From JAITMY01 sp031553765 (GTDB lineage: Bacteria > Bacteroidota > Bacteroidia > Bacteroidales > UBA932): DNA of 64,000 bases. The notes under the pieces are model-generated. The model did no database searches. It was not told where the DNA came from and saw nothing but the letters and a program-made list of their open reading frames with translations. Position numbers and translations under genes: made by a program. Shown in pieces: positions 39,123-47,316 of this stretch (its first letter is position 1; every line of letters starts with the position of its first letter). The stretch lies in the NCBI GenBank assembly GCA_031553765.1, contig JAVBKY010000006.1:62001-126000 (forward strand), in the 5' to 3' direction.

Positions 39123-41852
39123 TTAGTTCTGAACGCAGCGTACGCTAAACCAAAGATTGTTGGGGTCGGTAAAGGTATTCATAGTACTGGTTTTGCCGGA
39201 GAAGTACTGACTTCCCGTACCATACCACCAGCAGCCGACATCACCCCAAGCGCTCCAACCGGAGAAGTGGCCGTAGCCGGCGAAAGCATCATTATTAACA
39301 CCTTGCGCCCCACACCACCATTTACTTAAAGGATTAGCGTTGCGGTCTGCTGTATTGACAGCAGCAATCAAAGCAGTAACTTCAGCAGCCGTAGGAAGAT
39401 GCCAACCATCAGGACAGATTGTCTGGGCTTGAGCAGCAGTGTAGTAATAGCCGTTAAAGCTACCGCGAGTTCCGACAGTCAGAGTCCCAAGGGCAGCTCC
39501 AGACCAATCATATCCGTAAGCTTTTCCGGTGAATTCAGCGGAAGTTGTTCCTTCTGCTAAGTTCTGAACCATCCACCATTTGTCACCGTACTTGGTAGTC
39601 AGGTATTCTTTTGTTCCAATAGCCTGTTTAACGGCATAACCACCCGCCACACCTCTGATGATAACAGTGATATTTCCCATCTTCCCGGTAGGGTCGGTAA
39701 AGGTAAGCGTGGCAGTTTTACCACTTTTATCACCGGTAGCATCAGCTATCAATTTGAATTTGATGTTATCTCCCGTAGCAGTATTATATCCGCCGGACTG
39801 TCCCACAAGGGTTATATCGCTTGACAATATCCCATTGGGGTCGCTTACGCTACTGATAACCCATGCCGTATTACTTCGCACAGGGAAGGTATAGCTACTG
39901 CCATTGAGCATATAATACTCTTTTACATCGGCTATGGTATTATAAACCAACTGCCGCAAGAACAGTGTCTTGTTTTCCAAGGATACACCGTTCGATACGG
40001 TATAATCCACTTTCATCCTCCGTTCCCTAAGTTCGTTGGGAGGTGCCAACTCCGCCTCAGTGAGTGCCGTTGGTTGGATAGTATAGGTTTTTGTGCCCGT
40101 GCCTCCGAGTAAGATTCCATTACTCACCACATTCGAACCTTCGGCGAATACGAAGGATGCATTAGCTCCAACGGTTGAAGTGGAAAGCAACAATCGCTCG
40201 GCTTTGGGTACCCAACTCACAGTAAACTGCTGGGTAGCGGGTGTTGTGCCTACGGCAGCGGCAAATACCAATTCTGTAATCGGTTTGCCGGTTTGCGTAT
40301 TGATAATTGAAAGGCCTATGTCAGGCGTGAGGTTCTGCGTAACTTTCACACTATAGCGCAACCGTCCGGCAGCCACCACAACAATAGCCTGTCGCTCGCT
40401 CAGTGTTTTATTCTCTTCCACTTTCAGCCAAACGAATTTCTTGCCGGGCAATCCGCTGGATCCGTCCATTACGGTAAGCCAGTTAATAGGCGTCGTCTTA
40501 TCAGCAGCATCCACAACTTTCTCTATTCTCCACCCATCAGGTACATCGGTATCTATGGCGAGAGTGTTTTTGGAGTTCTTAGAACCCTGCGCATCGCGCA
40601 AAAAATTGAATTCGCCCGGTTCTACGGATAAGAAATTCTGTCCATCAAATACCACTGTGCTCATACTGCCGTCGTTCCATTGTAAAATATTGGCTTGAAT
40701 ATTCACGGGAGTAGAGGCAAACGCTTTCGAAGGGTCAGGGAAACCCGGCCCACTTACCGTGGTAATGTTTACCATGTATTTATGGTTACGCAACAGGTCG
40801 AGGTGTGTCCACACGCCGTCTGTCTTGTTCGCAAAGTCCACACGGTAGTAGGTTATGGCAGTAGCCGCAATTTCGGCCGGTGTTAAACCCGCCGGATAAT
40901 ATTTACCACCAATTACCAAACAAGCACGTTCAGCTACATCGCGAGGCGTTTTGTGGTCGGCATCGGAATGGTTTTCGGCTTCGAACATAAATATTTCGCC
41001 TAAGCAGTACCTATTAGCTGCGATTTCTGTCGAACCCAAGACTCCGCCAAACGAATCGTATCCATACACCAACGGCCCCAATGTGCGGGCTGCATCCGTG
41101 GGAACAGTCGGGCGTTTGGCTTTGTATTCCGTAGCATCCCAATCGTTTGTTGCAAGACTGGGAACCACTGCCCCTTTGGTATTGTAGTTATACACACGTA
41201 CCGAGTGCAGCTGAAAGTTGTTTGCAGCACCATCGCCTACACTCACATCTATTTTTGCCAGCATACGCACCACCGGGATAGAGAGCGACAGCCCTTCGGT
41301 AATATTTACCCCGGTTTTTTCGCCCCACATGGCAATGCCGGGAAAACTGCTACCAGAGGTGGCATCGTATTTACCCGATACCGTGTTTTTCAGGTTGCTC
41401 ATTATGGCTGCCTGCGCTGTTCCTTCGGTAATCCCCGAAGGGTAGGCAGCTTTAATCAAAGCATTCGAGTTGGTCAGTATAACCAAATCCACACCGTTCT
41501 CTTTTACCAGCTTTACGGTAAACTTTTTGGTGCGGAGGTCTAAGTCGGTAATACTGGCGCTAAAGGCCGTGGCAGTGTATTGGTACGCCCCGCTTTTGAA
41601 CACAAGGACGTCGATTGTTTTTACCATGTTCTCATCGGTTTCCGACAGGGCGCGGGTACCCGGTTCGCCGGACTGGCTGCCAGAAGGCAGTTGTACCGAA
41701 AATGTCATAGTAGCCTCTTTGCCGTTACCAGCTCCTCCACGGAGGTTGTCGTCCTGCTCATCCTGGCATGAGGTAAAAGTGGCGAGCAGCAGCGCAGGCA
41801 ATAAAAAGGCCAGCCCTGCAAGTTTTTTGAATGAAATGCGCTTCTTGTTCAT
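39123..41852 (-). CDS. Large fimbrial (tip-like) lipoprotein with C-terminal FISUMP domain
   Basis: A 909-residue lipoprotein (ALLLATFTSC). The N-terminal half resembles Mfa/Fim accessory subunits (VKTIDVLVFKSGAYQYTATA, DLVILTNSNA, LRNHKYMVNITTVSGPG). A middle part (about 420-560) is BACON-like (FLSVEPGEFNF, RYSVKVTQNL). The end (about 745-909) is a Fib-succ major-paralogue (FISUMP) domain: WWMVQNLAEGT, ICPDGWHLPTAAEV and a Gly/Trp-rich finish. That C-terminal fold resembles lectin-like binding modules, which suits a fimbrial tip or anchor. It is the fourth gene of the operon. The ATG at 41852 gives a proper signal; 41978 is inside mfa2. Confidence 0.83.
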   Translation of the reverse strand: MNKKRISFKKLAGLAFLLPALLLATFTSCQDEQDDNLRGGAGNGKEATMTFSVQLPSGSQSGEPGTRALSETDENMVKTIDVLVFKSGAYQYTATAFSASITDLDLRTKKFTVKLVKENGVDLVILTNSNALIKAAYPSGITEGTAQAAIMSNLKNTVSGKYDATSGSSFPGIAMWGEKTGVNITEGLSLSIPVVRMLAKIDVSVGDGAANNFQLHSVRVYNYNTKGAVVPSLATNDWDATEYKAKRPTVPTDAARTLGPLVYGYDSFGGVLGSTEIAANRYCLGEIFMFEAENHSDADHKTPRDVAERACLVIGGKYYPAGLTPAEIAATAITYYRVDFANKTDGVWTHLDLLRNHKYMVNITTVSGPGFPDPSKAFASTPVNIQANILQWNDGSMSTVVFDGQNFLSVEPGEFNFLRDAQGSKNSKNTLAIDTDVPDGWRIEKVVDAADKTTPINWLTVMDGSSGLPGKKFVWLKVEENKTLSERQAIVVVAAGRLRYSVKVTQNLTPDIGLSIINTQTGKPITELVFAAAVGTTPATQQFTVSWVPKAERLLLSTSTVGANASFVFAEGSNVVSNGILLGGTGTKTYTIQPTALTEAELAPPNELRERRMKVDYTVSNGVSLENKTLFLRQLVYNTIADVKEYYMLNGSSYTFPVRSNTAWVISSVSDPNGILSSDITLVGQSGGYNTATGDNIKFKLIADATGDKSGKTATLTFTDPTGKMGNITVIIRGVAGGYAVKQAIGTKEYLTTKYGDKWWMVQNLAEGTTSAEFTGKAYGYDWSGAALGTLTVGTRGSFNGYYYTAAQAQTICPDGWHLPTAAEVTALIAAVNTADRNANPLSKWWCGAQGVNNDAFAGYGHFSGWSAWGDVGCWWYGTGSQYFSGKTSTMNTFTDPNNLWFSVRCVQN

Positions 41853-41881
41853 ATATTCTTGATTTTTTTTAATTAGCATGC

Positions 41882-42814
41882 TTAGTTCTCCGGCGTTACG
41901 GATATTTTGTCCCATGGGGTAACCTTTGCCACCACACCAAGATCGTTGAACTCCACAAGAATGGGAATATAGTCGCAATCCGTGGAATGCAGGGTTATGC
42001 TGTTGTCCGCCAGATACTGCTTCAGATTGATTGTGTAAAGCAATGCACCTGTCGAGGGGCGGGTTATATGGATGTCGATGTTATTGTCTTGTTGAAAGAG
42101 CGCAGTATAAAACGTTGTTACTGCATAGGTTGTGGCGCGGGTTTCTGTCCGTCCGGTCGTTTGCCGGTAGGTCATCAGGCTGTCCGTGGAGGGTTGCATC
42201 GAAAAATCGTAGGCCGATACGAGATTGGTCATTTCTATTTGGGGGCAGGTCTTTATACCGTCGGAGAAGCCGGTTACAAATACTTCTACGGTGTTATGGG
42301 CACTTGTAAAGTCAATCGTCTTTTCTACTGCGCCTTCTGCGGGAACAGTAATAGTGAAAATATCGGCATCGGGGTTGCCGACGTCGTTGATGCGGGGAGC
42401 GTAAAATAGAGGGTCGTCGGAATCCGACAAAGAGGTGCTACGGTCTGTGTGAAGCATCAAAAATTCGGAAAACAGGTTTCCGCGTGTTATTTGCGAATGA
42501 TCGAAAACGTTGCCCCAACACACCACGCGGTACGTCCCCGGCTTTAGCTTTAACCGTACGCCCTGCAAGACTGCCAATTGCGGTTCATTGCAACGTAGGC
42601 TCGTTACAAAGCCTCCCTGCATGTCGAACACGTTCACATCCACATTCCCGACATGCTGTGCAAAAATGTCCTTCGGACTGTCATAGCTGTAACGGAACAA
42701 CAATGTTACGTTCGTGGTGGGCGGACAGTCGGCCAGGTCGTCATTAATGCAACTGTTGAGGGCAAATGCAAACATCGCCAGTGGCAGGAGGTATAGTAGT
42801 CTGATTTTTTTCAT
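41882..42814 (-). CDS. FimB/Mfa2 family fimbrial anchor lipoprotein
   Basis: A 310-residue lipoprotein (MFAFALNSC) of the FimB/Mfa2 family, which anchors and regulates the length of Mfa/Fim-type fimbriae. Landmarks are NDDLADCPPTTNVTLLFRY near residue 30, DVNVFDMQGGFV, and LKLKPGTYRVVCWGN near 90. The C-terminus ends VTPWDKISVTPEN, a form shared with the fimbrillin gene upstream. It lies between the fimbrillin and the large tip-like gene, all on the minus strand. The ATG at 42814 is preferred to 42826 because it gives MKKIRLLYLL. Confidence 0.9.
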   Translation of the reverse strand: MKKIRLLYLLPLAMFAFALNSCINDDLADCPPTTNVTLLFRYSYDSPKDIFAQHVGNVDVNVFDMQGGFVTSLRCNEPQLAVLQGVRLKLKPGTYRVVCWGNVFDHSQITRGNLFSEFLMLHTDRSTSLSDSDDPLFYAPRINDVGNPDADIFTITVPAEGAVEKTIDFTSAHNTVEVFVTGFSDGIKTCPQIEMTNLVSAYDFSMQPSTDSLMTYRQTTGRTETRATTYAVTTFYTALFQQDNNIDIHITRPSTGALLYTINLKQYLADNSITLHSTDCDYIPILVEFNDLGVVAKVTPWDKISVTPEN

Positions 42815-42942
42815 CTCCGATGTCATCTTGTTACTGATAAAGGGGTATTACATGATAAAAAATGGGTCAGGAGAACAGGAAAGCATTCCTGTTCTCCTGA
42901 CCCGTCGGTTAATCCGGCTTATTCAGCCGCCTATAAATGGGA

Positions 42943-44043
42943 TTAAATTTCGGGAGTTACATTCATTTCAGTCCACGGAGTAACCGTTACAGTAATACCC
43001 AAGTCGATTCCTTCCGGTTCGGGTTTGATAGTGATGTCTTTAGCATTGATGCTTACATCGCCCATTTTGTAGATTCTGTTGGCATCCATTGCAGTAATAT
43101 AGCTAGTACCATTGTTGTAATTAGTGTAGGTTACATAACCAAGGAAATACTTATCCGTACCATTGTGGTAACCGGTAGCATACTCACCCTTCACAAGCAT
43201 AATCATGTGAGGAATGTTTCCTGCAAACACCTGATAAGCATATACCTTGTTACCACCAACTGTTACCTGCGCGCTGGCATCATCCTTATAGCTTGCTTCC
43301 GAATAAGAAGGAGTAGTAATAGTACCAAACGCAGAGGAAGCGGCAGTAGAAGTTACCGGGCTGGTTACCCATACAGGATCACCTTCGCCATGGAGTTTTT
43401 CCAACAGTTTCGAGCCGTCAGCGTAGTAGTTGCCCACCCATACGTTTACCAACTCGATGTTGACGATACCTGTTCCGGGCTTTACCGTTCCGATTTCAAT
43501 ACGGGCAGTAAGTGCATTGAGAGTAACATTTACTTCCTTGTAGGTGTGTGTGGGATCATGTCCTGCATCCGGGTCTGTAGTTGTAGCTGGGATAGCCTCG
43601 CCCATCATGGTTTTGTCTGCAATACCGGCAGTTGCGTTTTGACTGGCTACGGTAAATGCAAATTTTTTGATGGTATCTGCATTCGTCAACGAGTCGATTG
43701 CAGCAGCACCCTTATTGGCTACCAGAATCACGCGGTTTACAGAAGAAGAAACTTGTTCAATACGTTTTGATTTAGCACCAATTTCCGCACTTGTAAAAGT
43801 ATCGGTAGTAACCACACTGTTGCCGTTCAACAAGAATACGGTAACATCTGACACGGCAGCTACTGAATTAGTGGCTACAGGATCTTCCACTCCACGGGTT
43901 GTTACATTCGAGGGCAATTTAATGGTCAACACCTGATTGCCTTCGGCTGACATTCCGTCTGCTTTACCGTCGTTGTTACAGCTTGTAGAGCCTGTTGTAA
44001 TGGCCACTGCTGCGAGCAGTACACTTAAAAACTTCATTTTCAT
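42943..44043 (-). CDS. Mfa1-like major fimbrillin
   Basis: A 366-residue lipoprotein precursor (AITTGSTSC) resembling Mfa1/FimA-type fimbrillins. It has an N-terminal strand region with LTIKLPSNVTTRGVED, a typical VSDVTVFLLNGNSVV and VNRVILVANKG block, and C-terminal strands ending VTVTPWTEMNVTPEI. In characterised systems an Arg-specific protease removes the N-terminal strand and subunits polymerise by strand exchange; the Arg in TTRG fits such a site, by inference. It is the second gene of the operon and probably the shaft subunit. Confidence 0.87.
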   Translation of the reverse strand: MKMKFLSVLLAAVAITTGSTSCNNDGKADGMSAEGNQVLTIKLPSNVTTRGVEDPVATNSVAAVSDVTVFLLNGNSVVTTDTFTSAEIGAKSKRIEQVSSSVNRVILVANKGAAAIDSLTNADTIKKFAFTVASQNATAGIADKTMMGEAIPATTTDPDAGHDPTHTYKEVNVTLNALTARIEIGTVKPGTGIVNIELVNVWVGNYYADGSKLLEKLHGEGDPVWVTSPVTSTAASSAFGTITTPSYSEASYKDDASAQVTVGGNKVYAYQVFAGNIPHMIMLVKGEYATGYHNGTDKYFLGYVTYTNYNNGTSYITAMDANRIYKMGDVSINAKDITIKPEPEGIDLGITVTVTPWTEMNVTPEI

Positions 44044-44196
44044 GATTTGAAAATTTTTTAATTAATAAAATGAATTGATATTGAGTTTTGAATCTCACGT
44101 TTTAAGATGTGGGATGTAAGAAACAAGGATGTAAAGACTATAGACCAAATGTCTTTTCTTTGCTCCTTAAATCCTTGTTCTTTGATCCCTGCTTTG

Positions 44197-45801
44197 TTAG
44201 TCCTTATTCGTCTTTTCCAGTTCCGCAGCATTTCTCACGGCTTCAGCATTGCCCGCAGCCTTGGCTTTGGCAAAACAGTCGGCGGCTTTTTGTTTATCGC
44301 CCTGCATGTACGATAGTATGCCGAGGCTGTTCCAGTAGTTGGCATTGCGTGCCGTAATCCTGTTCAGGTAGCGTACAGCCGAAGCCGTGTCTTTGCGGTT
44401 GAGCGCATTGGCGGCAGCGTTGAGGTTGGCCACATCGCTTTCGGGGAACACCCGCGCGGCTGTTTCAAACACTTCGTTGAACGCATCGCTGCCCGCTTCG
44501 TAGGTGTTGGCAATCAGGAATAGTTCGTTCAGCGACAGGTTTGCCGGAGTTGTTTTCAACACTTCCTTGCCTTTTTCGACCGTAAACGGCAGCACCGTGT
44601 AATCGAGTTGGTAGTCCGAGCGGCGAAGTTGCGGGAACAACCCGGTTTTCAGTTCATTGTAGGAAGCACCAAGGTCTTTCAACTTGCGTTCGCGCACATC
44701 GAACCCGTCCGCGCTACGGATAATACCGAGGATGCAGGCTTTGTCGCCCATGCAGGCAGCTTCTACCAAGCTGTCGAGCGTAGCCCAATCCTCACCTTTT
44801 CCGCTTACAGTAAAGAGGTTTTCCGCAAAACCGCAATGCGCTTTCATGTGGTTTTTAAGGGCACTCGCACGACGCTCGGAAAGCGTAAGGTTAGATTGAT
44901 ACGTTCCTTCGGGCGAAGTGTAACCGGTTACCCGGATGCCGGTTATCTGCGCATCGGGGTTGTTGCGTACTTCTTCGACCAAAGCATATATTTTTTGCAA
45001 TTCAGCCGCATTGTTCTTATAGTTGGTAATGATGTCCGCTTTACCCTCCGCAAAATCCAGATAGGGCTTGTCCGGTCCGCTGCGCTGTTTCACCGTTTCC
45101 ACTTCGGGAGTAATGTAACTTACGGCAAACTTCGGTTCGTTGGGAGCTACCGGAACAGGCGGATAATAAACCGAAGTGGCTTGCGGTGTCCGTTTATTTT
45201 TCGCCCCGAAGCTATATATTAAGGATATAGCCGCTTTCGTGGGGCCGAGGTAGTGTTGCGTTTCGCTGCCCAATTTCTCGCCACACTTCTCGCACGCATA
45301 TTTATCGTACGACAGCCAGGCATAGCCCACGCCAATTTCGGCCTCCATTGCCCAACGGCGATTGAAGTTCCAACGGTAGCCGTAGCCAACGCCCGCACCA
45401 ACCAACCAGCCTTCAAAACGGTGGGTATTCATGTACTCCGAAAAAGGAGGATGATTCAGACCGCCTACATTATATAAGCCATAATGTGCGTGTACCCCAA
45501 AGAAGGAACCGCGGAATGTTTCGCGTGTCCACAAACGGAACTCGGGCTGCACCAAAATGTGCTTCCATTTCTTGTTGTCCGAAAATGTCCAGGGATTGTA
45601 GTTGCCCGAAATGTCGAGCGATGTTTTTTTACCGGTCTTAAACTCCACCCCTAAATTAAAGGTAGTGGTAGCATCATAAAGTAAATTTGTTTTGATGCCC
45701 CATGTCGGCAGGGTGTCCGTTTCCGGCTTTGTTGTTTCCTGTGCCCGGCACATGTTAGCCACAGCCACAAAGGCTGCAAGCGTCAGTAGGCTTTTCTTCA
45801 T
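44197..45801 (-). CDS. OmpA-family protein with DUF3575 barrel
   Basis: A 534-residue outer-membrane protein. It has a signal peptide (VANMCRAQ) and an N-terminal DUF3575 barrel-like region (IKTNLLYDATTTFNLGVEF, GAGVGYGYRWNFNRRWAMEAEIGVGYA). A periplasmic OmpA-like domain follows around residues 260-340 (ITGYTSPEGTYQSNLTLSERRASALKNHM), then a helical TPR-like tail. Such genes regularly head Mfa/Fim operons in Bacteroidales. It is first in this operon, and its ATG is only 31 bp from the 19-bp inverted repeat, so its promoter must lie inside the invertible segment. Confidence 0.88.
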   Translation of the reverse strand: MKKSLLTLAAFVAVANMCRAQETTKPETDTLPTWGIKTNLLYDATTTFNLGVEFKTGKKTSLDISGNYNPWTFSDNKKWKHILVQPEFRLWTRETFRGSFFGVHAHYGLYNVGGLNHPPFSEYMNTHRFEGWLVGAGVGYGYRWNFNRRWAMEAEIGVGYAWLSYDKYACEKCGEKLGSETQHYLGPTKAAISLIYSFGAKNKRTPQATSVYYPPVPVAPNEPKFAVSYITPEVETVKQRSGPDKPYLDFAEGKADIITNYKNNAAELQKIYALVEEVRNNPDAQITGIRVTGYTSPEGTYQSNLTLSERRASALKNHMKAHCGFAENLFTVSGKGEDWATLDSLVEAACMGDKACILGIIRSADGFDVRERKLKDLGASYNELKTGLFPQLRRSDYQLDYTVLPFTVEKGKEVLKTTPANLSLNELFLIANTYEAGSDAFNEVFETAARVFPESDVANLNAAANALNRKDTASAVRYLNRITARNANYWNSLGILSYMQGDKQKAADCFAKAKAAGNAEAVRNAAELEKTNKD

Positions 45802-45825
45802 TATTGTTTTTTCTTTTCGTTTACA

Positions 45826-45851
45826 TGTCCGTCACTATGTAGTGCAGGACA
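45826..45851. promoter_or_regulatory. Left inverted repeat / recombination site
   Basis: CACTATGTAGTGCAGGACA (45833-45851) is a perfect inverted copy of 47036-47054. The full site from 45826 is itself near-palindromic (TGTCC, CACTA, TAGTG, GGACA), as expected for tyrosine recombinase arms around a short centre. Confidence 0.85.
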
Positions 45852-45926
45852 GTTTTTTAACTGTTTTCAACTTCCCAATAAACAGCCATTTAGAACGTGA
45901 AAGCGAATGCGAAAACGCGAATGATA

Positions 45927-46050
45927 AACATTTGTAAAACAACCGGAGCGTGAATGGAAAAGGGAAAAACTGTCAGGGCTATATCAGGAAAGGGTTTTAG
46001 CCCAAAAAGAGACTGCCGGAACCGGTGAATTGGTAAAACATTTGTTAAAC
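45927..46050. promoter_or_regulatory. Two direct AACATTTGT(A/T)AAAC repeats, candidate AraC operators
   Basis: AACATTTGTAAAAC at 45927-45940 and AACATTTGTTAAAC at 46037-46050 are direct repeats 110 bp apart (about 10.5 helical turns), both upstream of the AraC-family gene. They fit a regulator that loops DNA or controls its own gene. Confidence 0.5.
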
Positions 46051-46081
46051 ACGCATATAAAACATTAAATATCAATATAAT

Positions 46082-46960
46082 ATGGAATTATTTAACCGTC
46101 AGGAGCACCAGCGCTGTTTGGCTTTCGACCACTCGGAACGCCCGATGATTGAGGTGCTGAAAACAATGAAGGAACATGAAGAAAAAAGGGAGTTTTCGCG
46201 CAACGAAATTGTATTTATGATGGAGGGGAAAATGGAATTTACCTTCCGCAACCACCCGCAAAAATCCGTCCAAAAAGGACAATTTATTTTCATTCCTGTG
46301 GGCGGCACATTGCATTTCAAGGCCGGAAGTAAAAGCATGGCATTGGTTATCCGGTTGAGCGACCGGGTTCGGTTTTGCCAGGGCGTGATGGTTGAACAGT
46401 TGTTCGAGAAATGCAAGGTGCCACAAGGGGAAACAATCAACCCGGCGGCCATTCACCCGCTTGATATCAAGGCTCCGCTGTGGCACTTTATGACAGGGGT
46501 TGCCGCCGTGTTTTCAGACGGGTTGATGTGTCGCCAATACTTTGAAACCAAAGTACAGGAGTTCTTTATCCTGCTTTGGACGTACTATACAAAGGAAAAG
46601 CTACGCGACTTCTTTGCACTGATATTAAGCCCGGACACGGCCTTTTCTGAATATGTACGCGCGAACGTGTTACAATATAAGACGGTGGGAGAATTTGCAG
46701 CGGGGCTGAATATGACCGCCAAACAGTTTACCCGGAAGTTCGGACAGGTATTCGGCCACGCTCCGCACACCTGGATGTTGCAGGAAAAAACACGCAGGAT
46801 TCAGGCCGACCTGATGCTGGGCGAAAAGGATAACAAGCAGATTGCTTATGAGTACGATTTCTCTACAGTAAACCATTTATATGACTTTTGCAAGAAAAAT
46901 TTAGGAGCAACACCGGGTGAAATCAGGGGTAAAAACCGCAATGGGGAAAATTGGGAGTAA
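46082..46960 (+). CDS. AraC-family transcriptional regulator
   Basis: A 292-residue regulator: N-terminal cupin-like sensor (about 15-150; FSRNEIVFMMEGKMEFTFRN, KGQFIFIPVGGTLHFKAG) and C-terminal AraC HTH pair (about 195-285; KTVGEFAAGLNMTAKQFTRKFGQVFGHAP, then KQIAYEYDFSTVNHLYDFCKKNLGATP). It is the only gene in the predicted invertible segment and is divergent from the fimbrial operon in this orientation. It probably controls that operon, itself, or both. Confidence 0.92.
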   Translation: MELFNRQEHQRCLAFDHSERPMIEVLKTMKEHEEKREFSRNEIVFMMEGKMEFTFRNHPQKSVQKGQFIFIPVGGTLHFKAGSKSMALVIRLSDRVRFCQGVMVEQLFEKCKVPQGETINPAAIHPLDIKAPLWHFMTGVAAVFSDGLMCRQYFETKVQEFFILLWTYYTKEKLRDFFALILSPDTAFSEYVRANVLQYKTVGEFAAGLNMTAKQFTRKFGQVFGHAPHTWMLQEKTRRIQADLMLGEKDNKQIAYEYDFSTVNHLYDFCKKNLGATPGEIRGKNRNGENWE

Positions 46961-46978
46961 AATGTCCGGATAGTGGAG

Positions 46979-47008
46979 TTGTTACGCAAATTTTTCGCTA
47001 TATCTTTG
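46979..47008 (+). promoter_or_regulatory. Outward promoter at the right end of the invertible segment
   Basis: TTG at 46979-46981 and TATCTTTG at 47001-47008 are 19 bp apart, the full Bacteroidota pattern. It reads rightward across the right repeat towards the 3' end of the recombinase gene. After inversion it would read into ompA with the -7 box about 78 bp before the ATG. Confidence 0.65.
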
Positions 47009-47035
47009 CAGCGCTAAACTTGAAAAAAACGCGTA

Positions 47036-47061
47036 TGTCCTGCACTACATAGTGTTGGATA
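47036..47061. promoter_or_regulatory. Right inverted repeat / recombination site
   Basis: TGTCCTGCACTACATAGTG (47036-47054) is the exact reverse complement of 45833-45851. The following TTGGATA corresponds to ACGGACA in the left site, so the second half-site differs slightly. Confidence 0.85.
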
Positions 47062-47078
47062 ACACCCACGCCTTTTAG

Positions 47079-47137
47079 CATGTTACAAAGGTACAAAAAA
47101 TTCCGGGAACGGGGGTGTTTTGTACCTTTGTAACATG
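47079..47137. repeat. Perfect 20-bp inverted repeat with -7-like boxes in both arms
   Basis: CATGTTACAAAGGTACAAAA (47079-47098) and its complement (47118-47137) enclose 19 bp. Each arm contains TACCTTTG read outward or inward, a -7 match. It may act as a hairpin, as an operator, or as a promoter pair; the spacer seems too short for inversion. Confidence 0.6.
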
Positions 47138-47316
47138 ATGAGTTCAAAAAACTCCTCCACATCTGTTTGCTATTCGGAACAAACGGGTATTTCCTGCCAT
47201 TTAGTACAATTCACAGCAAAAGAATACCTGCCATCGCCGTTGGCGGCAGGTAAAAGGGCGTGTTTGTATTCTTCGCAGGTGTCGGGGGAGCAGTGGAAAA
47301 GAGTGTCAGCGAGCTA

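Larger units (their letters stand above)
45852..47035. mobile_element. Predicted invertible DNA segment (fimbrial switch)
   Basis: 1184 bp enclosed by perfect 19-bp inverted repeats. It holds the AraC-family gene, two copies of AACATTTGTWAAAC (45927-45940, 46037-46050), and an outward promoter at 46979-47008. The ompA-fimbrillin operon starts 31 bp outside the left repeat, and a tyrosine recombinase gene begins to be read (3' end) about 260 bp outside the right one. As assembled no TAnnTTTG box inside the segment points towards ompA, suggesting the OFF state. Confidence 0.75.

Noticed and set aside
39123..39600. Diversity-generating retroelement variable region at the end of the tip-like gene
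   Set aside because: The FISUMP end looks lectin-like, but no reverse transcriptase or template repeat was found, and the four-helix-bundle genes are far away and of the S23/IVP type.
47099..47117. 19-bp centre of the hairpin as an invertible promoter
   Set aside because: The centre holds no promoter elements and is probably too short to be inverted; the -7 boxes are inside the arms themselves.
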